Assembly: GCA_030680415.1 (NCBI GenBank)
Contig: JAUXVE010000009.1
Coordinates: forward strand, 1-64,000
Reading direction: 5' to 3'
Length of the DNA stretch: 64,000 bases
Origin: Rubrivivax sp.
Lineage (GTDB): Bacteria; Pseudomonadota; Gammaproteobacteria; Burkholderiales; Burkholderiaceae_C
The position numbers were made by a program, and so were the translations under genes. This document shows, piece after piece, positions 30,028 to 38,147 of the stretch. Numbering within the stretch: the stretch's first letter is position 1; each line of letters begins with the position of its first letter. The notes beneath the pieces are model-generated. The model did not search any database. It was not told the DNA's origin and saw nothing but the letters and a program-made list of their open reading frames with translations.

Positions 30028-30834
30028 TCATGAAAGCCAACGCTTGCGGCGCTTGTAGCTCTTCACGTCCCTGAAGCTCTTGCGGTCGCCGCCGCCCATG
30101 CCGAGGTAGAACTCCTTGACGTCCTCGTTCTCGCGCAGGTCCTTGGCCGCGCCCTCCATCACGATGCGGCCGCTTTCCAGGATGTAGCCGTGGTCGGCGT
30201 AGCGCAGCGCCATGTTGGTGTTCTGCTCGGCCAGCAGGAAGGTCACCTTCTCGCGCTGGTTGAGGTCCTTCACGATCTCGAACACCTCTTCGACGATCTG
30301 CGGCGCCAGGCCCATGCTGGGCTCGTCGAGCAGTACCATCTTCGGGTTGGCCATCAGTGCGCGGCCGATGGCGCACATCTGCTGCTCTCCGCCCGACGTG
30401 TAGGCGGCCTGGCTGCTGCGGCGTGTCTTCAGGCGCGGAAAGTAGTTGTAGACCTTCTCCAGTGTCGCGGCCACAGCGGCCTTGCCGTCCTTGCGCGTGT
30501 AGGCGCCGGTCATCAGGTTGTCCTCGATGGTCAGGTGGGCAAAGCAGTGCCTGCCCTCCATGACCTGGATCACGCCGCGGTTGACCATCTCGGAGGTGCT
30601 GAGCTTCTCGATGCGCTCACCGCGCAGTTCGATCGAGCCCTTGGTGACCTCGCCACGCTCGCCGGCCAGCAGGTTGCTCACGGCGCGCAAGGTCGTCGTC
30701 TTGCCGGCGCCATTGCCGCCCAGGATGGCCACCACGCCGCCCTCGGGCACCTGCAGGCTCACGCCCTTGAGCACCAGGATGACGTGGCTGTAGATGACCT
30801 CGATGCCGTTGACGTTGAGGAGGATGTTGCTCAT
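30028..30834 (-). CDS. livF: Branched-chain amino acid-type ABC transporter ATP-binding protein (LivF-like)
   Basis: A 268-residue ATPase. Walker A is GGNGAGKTT and Walker B is MVLLDEP. The signature reads YTSGGEQQM rather than LSGGQ, a variant usual in this LivF subgroup. The C-terminus has an unusual basic tail (DRKSFRDVKSYKRRKRWLS). With LivG, LivH, LivM and the substrate-binding protein it completes a HAAT-type importer. A hairpin region separates it from the binding-protein gene upstream. Confidence 0.9.
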   Translation of the reverse strand: MSNILLNVNGIEVIYSHVILVLKGVSLQVPEGGVVAILGGNGAGKTTTLRAVSNLLAGERGEVTKGSIELRGERIEKLSTSEMVNRGVIQVMEGRHCFAHLTIEDNLMTGAYTRKDGKAAVAATLEKVYNYFPRLKTRRSSQAAYTSGGEQQMCAIGRALMANPKMVLLDEPSMGLAPQIVEEVFEIVKDLNQREKVTFLLAEQNTNMALRYADHGYILESGRIVMEGAAKDLRENEDVKEFYLGMGGGDRKSFRDVKSYKRRKRWLS

Positions 30835-30850
30835 GTGGATCCTTCGTCTC

Positions 30851-30955
30851 GTTCAAGCGCCGTACGCGGCGCTTGAACGAGGGCCCCGCCAGGGGCCCAC
30901 CCCCGCGCGGCGGGGGCTGGGGGTGCTCCGGACCCCTCCCTCTCGGAGGGAGGGG
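30851..30955. repeat. Two strong hairpins between the binding-protein gene and livF
   Basis: GTTCAAGCGCC (30851-30861) pairs perfectly with GGCGCTTGAAC (30868-30878) around a 6-nt loop. CCCCTCCCTC (30933-30942) pairs perfectly with GAGGGAGGGG (30946-30955) around TCG. They lie in the 173-bp gap between the binding-protein stop and the livF start. Such stems commonly stabilise the abundant binding-protein mRNA and reduce read-through into the ATPase gene. Confidence 0.7.
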
Positions 30956-31007
30956 AAGGGGTGGGAGCGGTGCATGCGGACGACGAAGTCCTGAGCCGCC
31001 TCGCGGC

Positions 31008-32336
31008 TCAGGACTGGCAGTCCTGGGGCGTGCGGCGCTCCAGCTTCTTCTCGGCCAGGTACTTTTCGGCCGAAGCCTTGACCAGCGGCTTGATGATGGC
31101 TTCGTCCGCCTGATACCAGTCCGAACTGAAGTTCCACTTCGCGCCGTCCCAGGTGTGCACCCGCGCCCAGCTCGAACCCACGTGGTCGGCGCACGACGTG
31201 GACACCGGACGCATGACGCCCGAGAACCCGAGCGCGTCGAGCTTCTTCTGGTCGAGCGCCAGGTTCTCCAGGCCCCAGCGCACCTGCTCACCGGTCATCA
31301 CCTTGCCCTTGCCGAAGCGTTCCTGCGCGCGCATGACGCCCTCGACACCCAGCATCGATGAGATCAGACCGCGCATGTACAACACCTGGCCGACTTCGTC
31401 CTTGGGTCCCGTGCCCTGGCCCTTGCCGTGGACCATGGCCAGCACGTCCTTGACGACCTTGGCGTTGGGCTCGGCCCCGTGCTGCATCGCCAGCGCGTGG
31501 TAGCCCTTGGCGCCCATGCCCACGTCCTTGACGTCGGGCTCGGCGCCCGACCACCACACGCCGTACATCTTCTCGCGCGGGTAGCCGGTGGCCTGGGCTT
31601 CTTTCAGCGAGGTGGAGTTCATCACGCCCCAGCCCCAAAGGAAGACGTAATCCGGGCGCGACTGCCGGATCTGCAACCAGGTCGCCTTCTGTTCAACGCC
31701 GGGGTGCGCGACCGGCAACAACTGGAGTTCGAAGCCGTCGAATTTGGCGCGCTCCTGCAGCAGGGTGATCGGCTCCTTGCCGTAGGGGCTGTCGTGGTAG
31801 ACGAGTGCGATCTTCTTGCCCTTCAGGGGGCCCTGCGTCTTCGTGACGTGCTGCACCAGAATGTCGGCCCCGGTCCAGTAGGTGCCCAGCAGCGGGAAGT
31901 TCCATTTGAACGCGATGCCGTCGGCCGTGTCAGCGCGCCCATAGCCCGCAGTGATGAGCGGGATCTTGTCGCCGGGCGCTTTCTCGGTCAGCGCGAAGGT
32001 GATGCCGGTCGACAGCGGCTGGAACAAGGTTGCGCCGCCGTGCTTGCCCTTCAGACGTTCATAGCACTCCACACCGCGATCGGTGGCGTAGCCGGTCTCG
32101 CACTCTTCCCAGATGATCTTCACGCCATTGATGCCGCCCTTGGCATTGACGAGCTTGAAGTAGTCGACATAGCCATTGGCGAAAGGCACGCCGTTCGGCG
32201 CGTAGGCGCCGGTGCGGTACACCAGGGCCGGAAAGAACTGCTCCTTGGCCTGGGCGTAGGCCGCGGTGGCGGTGAGCAGGGCGCTGGCCCCCGCGGCCGC
32301 CAGGGTGGCGCCGAGGGCGAAGTTTCCGAATTTCAT
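31008..32336 (-). CDS. Branched-chain amino acid-type ABC transporter substrate-binding protein
   Basis: A 442-residue periplasmic type I binding protein. The signal peptide (GATLAAAGASALLTATAAYA, cut after AQA) precedes EQFFPALVYRTGAYAPNGVP and NAKGGINGVKIIWEECETGY. The length and the WEECETGY-type sequence place it in the LivK-like group often used for aromatic or other organic acids rather than amino acids. It is expressed between LivM and LivF. Confidence 0.9.
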   Translation of the reverse strand: MKFGNFALGATLAAAGASALLTATAAYAQAKEQFFPALVYRTGAYAPNGVPFANGYVDYFKLVNAKGGINGVKIIWEECETGYATDRGVECYERLKGKHGGATLFQPLSTGITFALTEKAPGDKIPLITAGYGRADTADGIAFKWNFPLLGTYWTGADILVQHVTKTQGPLKGKKIALVYHDSPYGKEPITLLQERAKFDGFELQLLPVAHPGVEQKATWLQIRQSRPDYVFLWGWGVMNSTSLKEAQATGYPREKMYGVWWSGAEPDVKDVGMGAKGYHALAMQHGAEPNAKVVKDVLAMVHGKGQGTGPKDEVGQVLYMRGLISSMLGVEGVMRAQERFGKGKVMTGEQVRWGLENLALDQKKLDALGFSGVMRPVSTSCADHVGSSWARVHTWDGAKWNFSSDWYQADEAIIKPLVKASAEKYLAEKKLERRTPQDCQS

Positions 32337-32420
32337 GTCTGCCTCCAGAGGTGGGTCTAGAAAAATGCACTCGTCAGTGCCTCAGATCGAGCAGCCCGTC
32401 GGCCATCCGAACGCTTGGAT

Positions 32421-33497
32421 TCAGTGCGGGAAGGGCCACAGCCGCAGCTTTTCCTTGGCGGTGGACCACAGCCGAGCCAGCCCGTGCGGCTCGACGATGA
32501 GAAAGAAGACGATCAGCACGCCGAAGATCATGAGCTCGGTGTGGCTGACGAGCGCCGTGTCGATCTGCACGCCGACCAGGCTGCCCAGCCACGGCAGCAC
32601 CTGGTTCAGGAAGATCGGCAGGATGACGATGAAGGCGGCGCCGAAGAAGCTGCCCATGATCGAGCCCAGGCCGCCGATGATGATCATGAACAGCAGCTGG
32701 AACGAGCGGTCGATCGAGAACGCCGCCGGCTCCCACGAACCCAGGTGCACGAAGCCCCACAGCGCGCCGGCCACGCCGACGATGAAGCTGCTGACCGCGA
32801 ACGCGCTGAGTTTGGCGTAGACGGGCCGGATGCCGATCACTGCCGCGGCCACGTCCATGTCGCGAATGGCCATCCACTCGCGCCCGATGTGGCTGCGCAC
32901 CAGGTTCTTGGCCGCGATCGCGAAGACGACCAGGATCGCCAGGCACAGCAGGTATTTCTCTTGCGGCGAGTCGATGGGGATGCCGAAGACATCCAGGCTC
33001 GACACCGACACCGAGCCCGACGCGGTGTAGTTGGTGAACCACTTGATGCGCAGGAAGGCCCAGTCCCAGAAGAACTGCGCCGCCAGCGTGGCCACCGCCA
33101 GGTACAGGCCCTTGATGCGCAGTGACGGGATGCCGAACAGCACCCCTGCCAAGGTGGCACAGACACCCCCCATCAACAGCGACAACAGCAGCGGCATGCC
33201 TTCGATGCGGATCGAGAAGTTGTAGGCCGCATAAGCGCCCACGGCCATGAAGGCGCCCGTGCCCAGCGAGATCTGGCCGCAGTAGCCGACCAGGATGTTC
33301 AGGCCCAGCGCCGCCAGCGACAGGATCAGGAACGGGATCAGGATGGCGCGGAACAGGTATTCGTCGGCCAGCAGCGGCACGCCGATGACGGCGAAGGCCA
33401 GCAGCAGCCCGATGGCGATGCGGTCCTGCGTGATCGGGAAGACCTGCTGGTCGGCCCGGTAAGAGGTCTTGAACTGGCCGTTCTCTCTGTACAACAT
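32421..33497 (-). CDS. livM: Branched-chain amino acid-type ABC transporter permease (LivM-like)
   Basis: A 358-residue inner-membrane permease with about nine hydrophobic segments. Family sequence includes NILVGYCGQISLGTGAFMAVGAY (first part shown), the EAA-loop-like IGREWMAIRDMDVAAAVIGI and GLGSIMGSFFGAAFIVILPI. The start at 33497 is 3 bp after the LivH stop, so translation is likely coupled. Confidence 0.92.
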   Translation of the reverse strand: MLYRENGQFKTSYRADQQVFPITQDRIAIGLLLAFAVIGVPLLADEYLFRAILIPFLILSLAALGLNILVGYCGQISLGTGAFMAVGAYAAYNFSIRIEGMPLLLSLLMGGVCATLAGVLFGIPSLRIKGLYLAVATLAAQFFWDWAFLRIKWFTNYTASGSVSVSSLDVFGIPIDSPQEKYLLCLAILVVFAIAAKNLVRSHIGREWMAIRDMDVAAAVIGIRPVYAKLSAFAVSSFIVGVAGALWGFVHLGSWEPAAFSIDRSFQLLFMIIIGGLGSIMGSFFGAAFIVILPIFLNQVLPWLGSLVGVQIDTALVSHTELMIFGVLIVFFLIVEPHGLARLWSTAKEKLRLWPFPH

Positions 33498-33500
33498 GGT

Positions 33501-34430
33501 TCAGACCCGATCGATGATCTTCTCGCCGAACAGGCCCTGGGGCCGCACCAGCAGGACGAAGAGAACGAGCACGTAGCCGAACCAGATCTCGATGCCGCCC
33601 CCCAGGTAGGGGCCGATGAAGACCTCGGAGAGCTTCTCTCCCACACCGATGATCAGTCCGCCGACGATGGCGCCCGGCACGCTGGTCAGCCCCCCGAGGA
33701 TCACCACCGGCAGCGCCTTCAGCGCCACCAGGCTCAGCGAGAACTGCACCCCGAGCTTGCTGCCCCAGATGACGCCGGCCACCAGCGCCACGAAGCCGGC
33801 CACGCTCCAGACGATGACCCAGATGCGGTTGAGCGGGATGCCGATACTCTGTGCCGCCTGGTGGTCGTCGGCCACCGCACGCAGCGCACGGCCGGTGGCC
33901 GTCTTCTGGAAGAACAGGCTCAGCAGCGCCACCAGCGCGGCGGCGATGGCCGCGGCGTAGAGGTCTTCCTTGTTGATGAGGATGCCGCCGTCGAAGGTGC
34001 TCTCCATCAGGAAGATCGGATCCTTGGGCAGACCGACGTCGATCTTGTAGATATCGCTGCCGAACAGCGTCTGCCCCGAGCCGTCCATGAAGTAGGCGAT
34101 GCCCAGCGTGGCCATCAGCAGCGTGATGCCCTCCTGGTTGACGAGCTTGCTCAGCACCAGTCTTTCGATCAGCCAGGCGGCCACGATCATCATCGCCATC
34201 GCCACGGCAAACGCCAGCACATTGGCCAGCAGCTTGTTGTCGAAGCCCAGCCACTGCGGGATCCACTCCGAGAAGCGCGCCATCGCCAGGGCCGCCGACA
34301 GCACCATCGCGCCCTGCGCAAAATTGAACACGCCGCTGGCCTTGAAGATGAGCACGAAGCCCAGCGCCACCAGCGAATACAGCATGCCCGTCATGAGGCC
34401 GCCGAGCAGGGTTTCGAGGAAGGGTCCCAT
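33501..34430 (-). CDS. livH: Branched-chain amino acid-type ABC transporter permease (LivH-like)
   Basis: A 309-residue permease with about eight membrane segments. It shows GGLMTGMLYSLVALGFVLIF at the N-terminus, the FNFAQGAMVL motif, the ADDHQAAQSIGIPLNRIWVI cytoplasmic loop that contacts the ATPases and GGLTSVPGAIVGGLIIGVGE. It pairs with LivM to form the channel. It starts 11 bp after the LivG stop. Confidence 0.92.
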   Translation of the reverse strand: MGPFLETLLGGLMTGMLYSLVALGFVLIFKASGVFNFAQGAMVLSAALAMARFSEWIPQWLGFDNKLLANVLAFAVAMAMMIVAAWLIERLVLSKLVNQEGITLLMATLGIAYFMDGSGQTLFGSDIYKIDVGLPKDPIFLMESTFDGGILINKEDLYAAAIAAALVALLSLFFQKTATGRALRAVADDHQAAQSIGIPLNRIWVIVWSVAGFVALVAGVIWGSKLGVQFSLSLVALKALPVVILGGLTSVPGAIVGGLIIGVGEKLSEVFIGPYLGGGIEIWFGYVLVLFVLLVRPQGLFGEKIIDRV

Positions 34431-34441
34431 CGCGTTTTACC

Positions 34442-35236
34442 TCAGTGGCTCGTACCGAGGTACGCGCTGATGACGTCGGGGTTGGCGCGCACCTCGGCCG
34501 GGGTGCCGTCGCCGATCTTCTTGCCGTAGTCGAGCACGACGACGCGGTCGCTGATGTCCATCACCACGCTCATGTCGTGTTCGATAAGCACGATCGTGGT
34601 GCCGTATTCGTCGTTCACGTCCAGGATGAAGCGGCTCATGTCCTGCTTCTCTTCCACGTTCATGCCGGCCATCGGTTCGTCCAGCAGCAGCACCTGCGGC
34701 TCCATGGCCAGAGCGCGGCCGAGGTCGACGCGCTTCTGCAGGCCGTAGGGCAGGCGGCCCACGGGCGTCTTGCGGTAGGCCTGGATCTCCAGGAAGTCGA
34801 TGATCTTCTCAACGAATTCGCGCTGCTCGCCTTCCTCGCGCTCGGCGGCACCCCAGCCGAAACCACGTACAGCCTGCTGGAAGATATTGGTCTTCATGCG
34901 CAGGTTGCGCCCGGTCATGATGTTGTCGAGCACGCTCATGCCCTTGAACAAGGCCAGGCTCTGGAAGGTGCGGGCAAAGCCCATCACGGCCACCTGGCGC
35001 GAGTTCATGTTCGAGAAGGTCTTGCCGCGGAAGGTGATGCTGCCTTGCTGCGGCGTGTACACGCCGTTGATGCAGTTGAGCATGCTGCTCTTGCCGGCAC
35101 CGTTGGGGCCGATGATGGCGCGCACCTCGTGCTCGCACACGTTGAAGCTGATGTCGGTGAGTGCCTTCACGCCGCCGAAACTCAGCGAGATATTGTTCAC
35201 CTCGAGGATGACGTCGCCGATCTTGCGGTCCGCCAT
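34442..35236 (-). CDS. livG: Branched-chain amino acid-type ABC transporter ATP-binding protein (LivG-like)
   Basis: A 264-residue ATPase. Walker A is GPNGAGKSS, Walker B is VLLLDEP followed by MAGMN, and the signature region is degenerate (GRLPYGLQKRVDLGRAL), as usual in LivG. The ATG at 35236 (MADRKIGDVILEVNNISLSF) is chosen. The ORF track merges it with a shadow of the ligase gene, which ends 2 bp upstream of this start. Confidence 0.92.
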   Translation of the reverse strand: MADRKIGDVILEVNNISLSFGGVKALTDISFNVCEHEVRAIIGPNGAGKSSMLNCINGVYTPQQGSITFRGKTFSNMNSRQVAVMGFARTFQSLALFKGMSVLDNIMTGRNLRMKTNIFQQAVRGFGWGAAEREEGEQREFVEKIIDFLEIQAYRKTPVGRLPYGLQKRVDLGRALAMEPQVLLLDEPMAGMNVEEKQDMSRFILDVNDEYGTTIVLIEHDMSVVMDISDRVVVLDYGKKIGDGTPAEVRANPDVISAYLGTSH

Positions 35237-35238
35237 GG

Positions 35239-37185
35239 TCAGGCTGCCTTCTTCATGACGGGATACGTCTTGGCGTCGATGATCGTGATCGTCGCCGACA
35301 CGCTGCCGCTGCGCCCGTCCTCGAACTTGACCGCGGTCTCGATGAACTGTTCCGACTTGCCGCCGTACAGCGCGTCGACCAGCACCTGGTACTTGTCGCC
35401 GATGTAGCCGCGGCGCACCTTGCGCGTGCGCGTGAGTTCGCCGTCGTCGGCGTCCAGTTCCTTGTGCAGCACCAGGAAGCGGCTGATCTGGCTGCCGGCC
35501 AGCATGGCGTCGGCCGAGAGGTCGGCGTTGACCTTCTCGACGCACTCGCGCACCAGCTCCAGCACCTCGGGCTTGGCCGCCAGGTCGGTGTAGCCGGCGT
35601 AGGGCAGGTTGCGCTTCTCGGCCCAGTTGCCGACGGCCTCGAAGTCGATATTGACGAAGGCGCAGACCTTCTCGCGCTTGTCGCCGAAGGCCACCGCCTC
35701 CTTGATGAAGGGAAAGAACTTGAGCTTGTTCTCGACATACTTGGGCGCGAACATGGCGCCGTCGCTGGCGCCGCCCATGATGCGGCCGACGTCCTTGGCG
35801 CGGTCGATGATCTTCAGGTGCCCGCCGGCGTCCAGGAAACCGGCGTCGCCGGTGTGGTACCAGCCGTCGGCGGTCAGCACCTCGGCCGTGGCCGCCGGGT
35901 TCTTGTAGTACTCCTTGAGCAGGCCGGCGCTCTTGACGAGCACCTCGCCGTTGTCGGCGACGCGGATCTCCACGCCCTCGATCGGTACGCCCACGGTGTC
36001 GGCCTTGACCTCGTTGTCGGGCTGCAGGCACACGAAGACCGCCGTCTCGGTGCTGCCGTAGAGCTGCTTGAGGTTGACGCCGATCGAGCGGTAGAAGGTG
36101 AAGAGGTCGGGGCCGATGGCCTCGCCCGCGGTGTAGGCCACGCGCACGCGGGAAAAGCCCAGCGTGTTGCGCAGCGGGCCGTAGATGAATTTGTCGCCCA
36201 GCGCATACAGCAGGCGATCGGCGGCGCCGACGGTCTTGCCGTCCATCAGCGCCGGCCCCACGCGCTTGGCCACGTCCATGAAGGTGTGGAACAGCCACTT
36301 CTTCACGCTGCCGGCGTCCTCCATGCGGATCATGACGCTGGTCAGCAGGCCCTCGAAGACCCGCGGCGGCGCGAAGTAGTAGGTGGGCCCGATCTCCTTG
36401 AGGTCGATCATCACCGTGGCCGCCGACTCGGGGCAGTTGACGACGTAGCCGCAGGCCAGCCATTGCGCGTAGCTGAAGATGTTCTGGCCGATCCACGCCG
36501 GCGGCAGGTAGGCCAGCACCTCTTCGGCGTTGCCGAGCTTGTCGAAGCGGGCGCCGGCGCCAGCGCGGTCGAGCAGCGTGAAGTGCGTGTGCACCACCCC
36601 CTTGGGGTTGCCGGTGGTGCCCGAAGTGAAGAACATCGCGGCCACGTCCTGCGGCTGCGCCCTGGCGACCTCGGCGTCGAAGAAACCAGCGTGCGCCTTG
36701 TCGAACGCCTGCCCGGCTTCGATCAGTGCGTCCAGCGAAGCCAATCCGGGTTCGCTGTAGTTGCGCAGCCCGCGCGGGTCGTCGAACCAGATGTGTGCCA
36801 GCAGCGGGCAGCTTTCGCGCACTTCCACCATCTTGTCGACCTGCTCCTGGTCCTCGACGATGGCAAAGCGCACCTCGGCGTTATTGATCGGGAACACGTA
36901 CTCGGTGGTCGCCGCATCCTGGTACAGCGGCACCGGCACCGCGCCCAGCGACTGCACCGCCAGCATGGTGGCGTACAGCCGCGGCCGGTTCTCGCCCACG
37001 ACCACGACATGGTCGTCGCGCACCATGCCGGCCTCGTGCAGGCCGCAGGCGATGTCCCGCACCAGCTGCGCCAGTTCGGCCCAGGTGGTGGTCTGCCAGA
37101 TGCCGTAGACCTTCTCGCGCAATGCCGGCGCCTGGGGGCGTTGCTTGGCGTGGTCCAGCATGAGGCGGGGGAACGTCGTCTGCAC
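35239..37185 (-). CDS. AMP-dependent synthetase (long-chain-type acyl-CoA ligase)
   Basis: A 648-residue ANL-superfamily ligase. The AMP-binding P-loop MFFTSGTTGNPKGVVHTH, the Gly-rich YGSTETAVF and the hinge DGWYHTGDAGFLDAGGHLK are intact. The GTG at 37185 (MQTTFPRLMLDHAKQRP) has an AGGAG Shine-Dalgarno and gives the family length. The 954-aa ORF extension runs over the divergent regulator gene. It heads the Liv transporter run, a gene order seen in Burkholderiales loci for uptake of organic acids. The substrate is unknown. Confidence 0.88.
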   Translation of the reverse strand: MQTTFPRLMLDHAKQRPQAPALREKVYGIWQTTTWAELAQLVRDIACGLHEAGMVRDDHVVVVGENRPRLYATMLAVQSLGAVPVPLYQDAATTEYVFPINNAEVRFAIVEDQEQVDKMVEVRESCPLLAHIWFDDPRGLRNYSEPGLASLDALIEAGQAFDKAHAGFFDAEVARAQPQDVAAMFFTSGTTGNPKGVVHTHFTLLDRAGAGARFDKLGNAEEVLAYLPPAWIGQNIFSYAQWLACGYVVNCPESAATVMIDLKEIGPTYYFAPPRVFEGLLTSVMIRMEDAGSVKKWLFHTFMDVAKRVGPALMDGKTVGAADRLLYALGDKFIYGPLRNTLGFSRVRVAYTAGEAIGPDLFTFYRSIGVNLKQLYGSTETAVFVCLQPDNEVKADTVGVPIEGVEIRVADNGEVLVKSAGLLKEYYKNPAATAEVLTADGWYHTGDAGFLDAGGHLKIIDRAKDVGRIMGGASDGAMFAPKYVENKLKFFPFIKEAVAFGDKREKVCAFVNIDFEAVGNWAEKRNLPYAGYTDLAAKPEVLELVRECVEKVNADLSADAMLAGSQISRFLVLHKELDADDGELTRTRKVRRGYIGDKYQVLVDALYGGKSEQFIETAVKFEDGRSGSVSATITIIDAKTYPVMKKAA

Positions 37186-37267
37186 CTTGTCGTCTCCTGT
37201 GCACAGCGGCCTGCGCGGGCCGCGCTCTTCTCTTGCCGCGGATTCTGTGCAAGACTTTGACGCCAGG

Positions 37268-37285
37268 TTGTCATTGCGACGACAA
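37268..37285. promoter_or_regulatory. Palindrome TTGTC-N8-GACAA in the ligase/regulator divergent gap
   Basis: TTGTCATTGCGACGACAA lies in the 144-bp gap between the ligase GTG (37185) and the divergent Crp/Fnr gene (37330). Its geometry, two 5-bp inverted arms spaced by 8 bp, resembles a Crp/Fnr-family dimer site. The neighbouring regulator could bind it to control both directions. No footprint is implied. Confidence 0.4.
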
Positions 37286-37329
37286 TTACGGGTTTTTACT
37301 GAGAGGCCTTTCCCCCGCATCCGCCAGCC

Positions 37330-38070
37330 ATGGTGCAGCCAGTCTTTCCAACGGCGTCCCACGCCAGTGCCGTCCGGCCTTCGCGGTCGCGCGCGCCGCT
37401 GCCCGAAGAGCTGCGCCAGATCCCGTGGCTCGCCCGGCTGGATGAAGTCGAACGCCAGCGTATCGTCGCCGACCTGCGTGTCGTCGCCGTCGAACCGGGC
37501 GAGCTGGTGTGCCGCGTCGGGCGGCCGGTGACTTATTGGTTCGGCGTCATCGACGGGCTGCTCAAGATGAGCAACGACAGCGCGCTGGGCGTCCCCATCA
37601 CCTTCACCGGCGTGCCCTCGGGCGGCTGGTTCGGCGAAGGCACGGTATTGAAGAACGAGGTCTACCGCTACAACATCCAGGCCCTGCGCAAGAGCACCGT
37701 GGCCGGCATCACCACGGCCACCTTCCACTGGCTGCTCGATCGCAGCATCGGCTTCAACCGCTTCGTGATGAACCAGCTCAACGAGCGGCTCGGCCAGTTC
37801 ATCGGCGCGCGCGAGATCGACCGCCTGACAAGTCCCGACGAACGTGTCGCGCGCAGCCTGGCTGCCCTCTTCCACCCCGTGCTCTACCCGGGCGTGGGCG
37901 AGTTGCTGCGCATCACGCAGCAGGAGCTGGGCTACCTGGTGGGGCTGTCGCGCCAGCGTGTCAACGAGGCGCTGCACGCCTTGCAGGAAGCCGGCGTGAT
38001 TCGCGTCGAGTACGGCGGCGTGCGCGTGCTCGACCTCGAGCATCTGCGCCGCTACCAGCAGCTCGACTGA
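37330..38070 (+). CDS. Crp/Fnr-family transcriptional regulator
   Basis: A 246-residue regulator with an N-terminal cyclic-nucleotide-binding-like domain (ADLRVVAVEPGELVCRVGRP, PSGGWFGEGTVLK) and a C-terminal winged helix (ITQQELGYLVGLSRQRVNEA then LHALQEAGVIRVEYGGVRVLD). The Fnr iron-sulfur cysteines are absent. It is divergent from the acyl-CoA ligase and Liv operon and probably regulates it. An effector cannot be deduced. Confidence 0.88.
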   Translation: MVQPVFPTASHASAVRPSRSRAPLPEELRQIPWLARLDEVERQRIVADLRVVAVEPGELVCRVGRPVTYWFGVIDGLLKMSNDSALGVPITFTGVPSGGWFGEGTVLKNEVYRYNIQALRKSTVAGITTATFHWLLDRSIGFNRFVMNQLNERLGQFIGAREIDRLTSPDERVARSLAALFHPVLYPGVGELLRITQQELGYLVGLSRQRVNEALHALQEAGVIRVEYGGVRVLDLEHLRRYQQLD

Positions 38071-38092
38071 CGCGCTGTCGACGCGTCTGGCT

Positions 38093-38116
38093 CCCTCTCC
38101 CACGCATGGGAGAGGG
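38093..38116. terminator. CCCTCTCCCA-CGCA-TGGGAGAGGG hairpin after the Crp/Fnr gene
   Basis: A perfect 10-bp stem with a 4-nt loop lies 22 bp after the stop of the regulator and before the ClC gene. The arms are identical to those at 26643-26666, so this is a dispersed repeat that may serve as a terminator here. No U-run follows. Confidence 0.6.
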
Positions 38117-38147
38117 GGTGCGTGCCGCAGGCTGGTATGGTCGCGCC

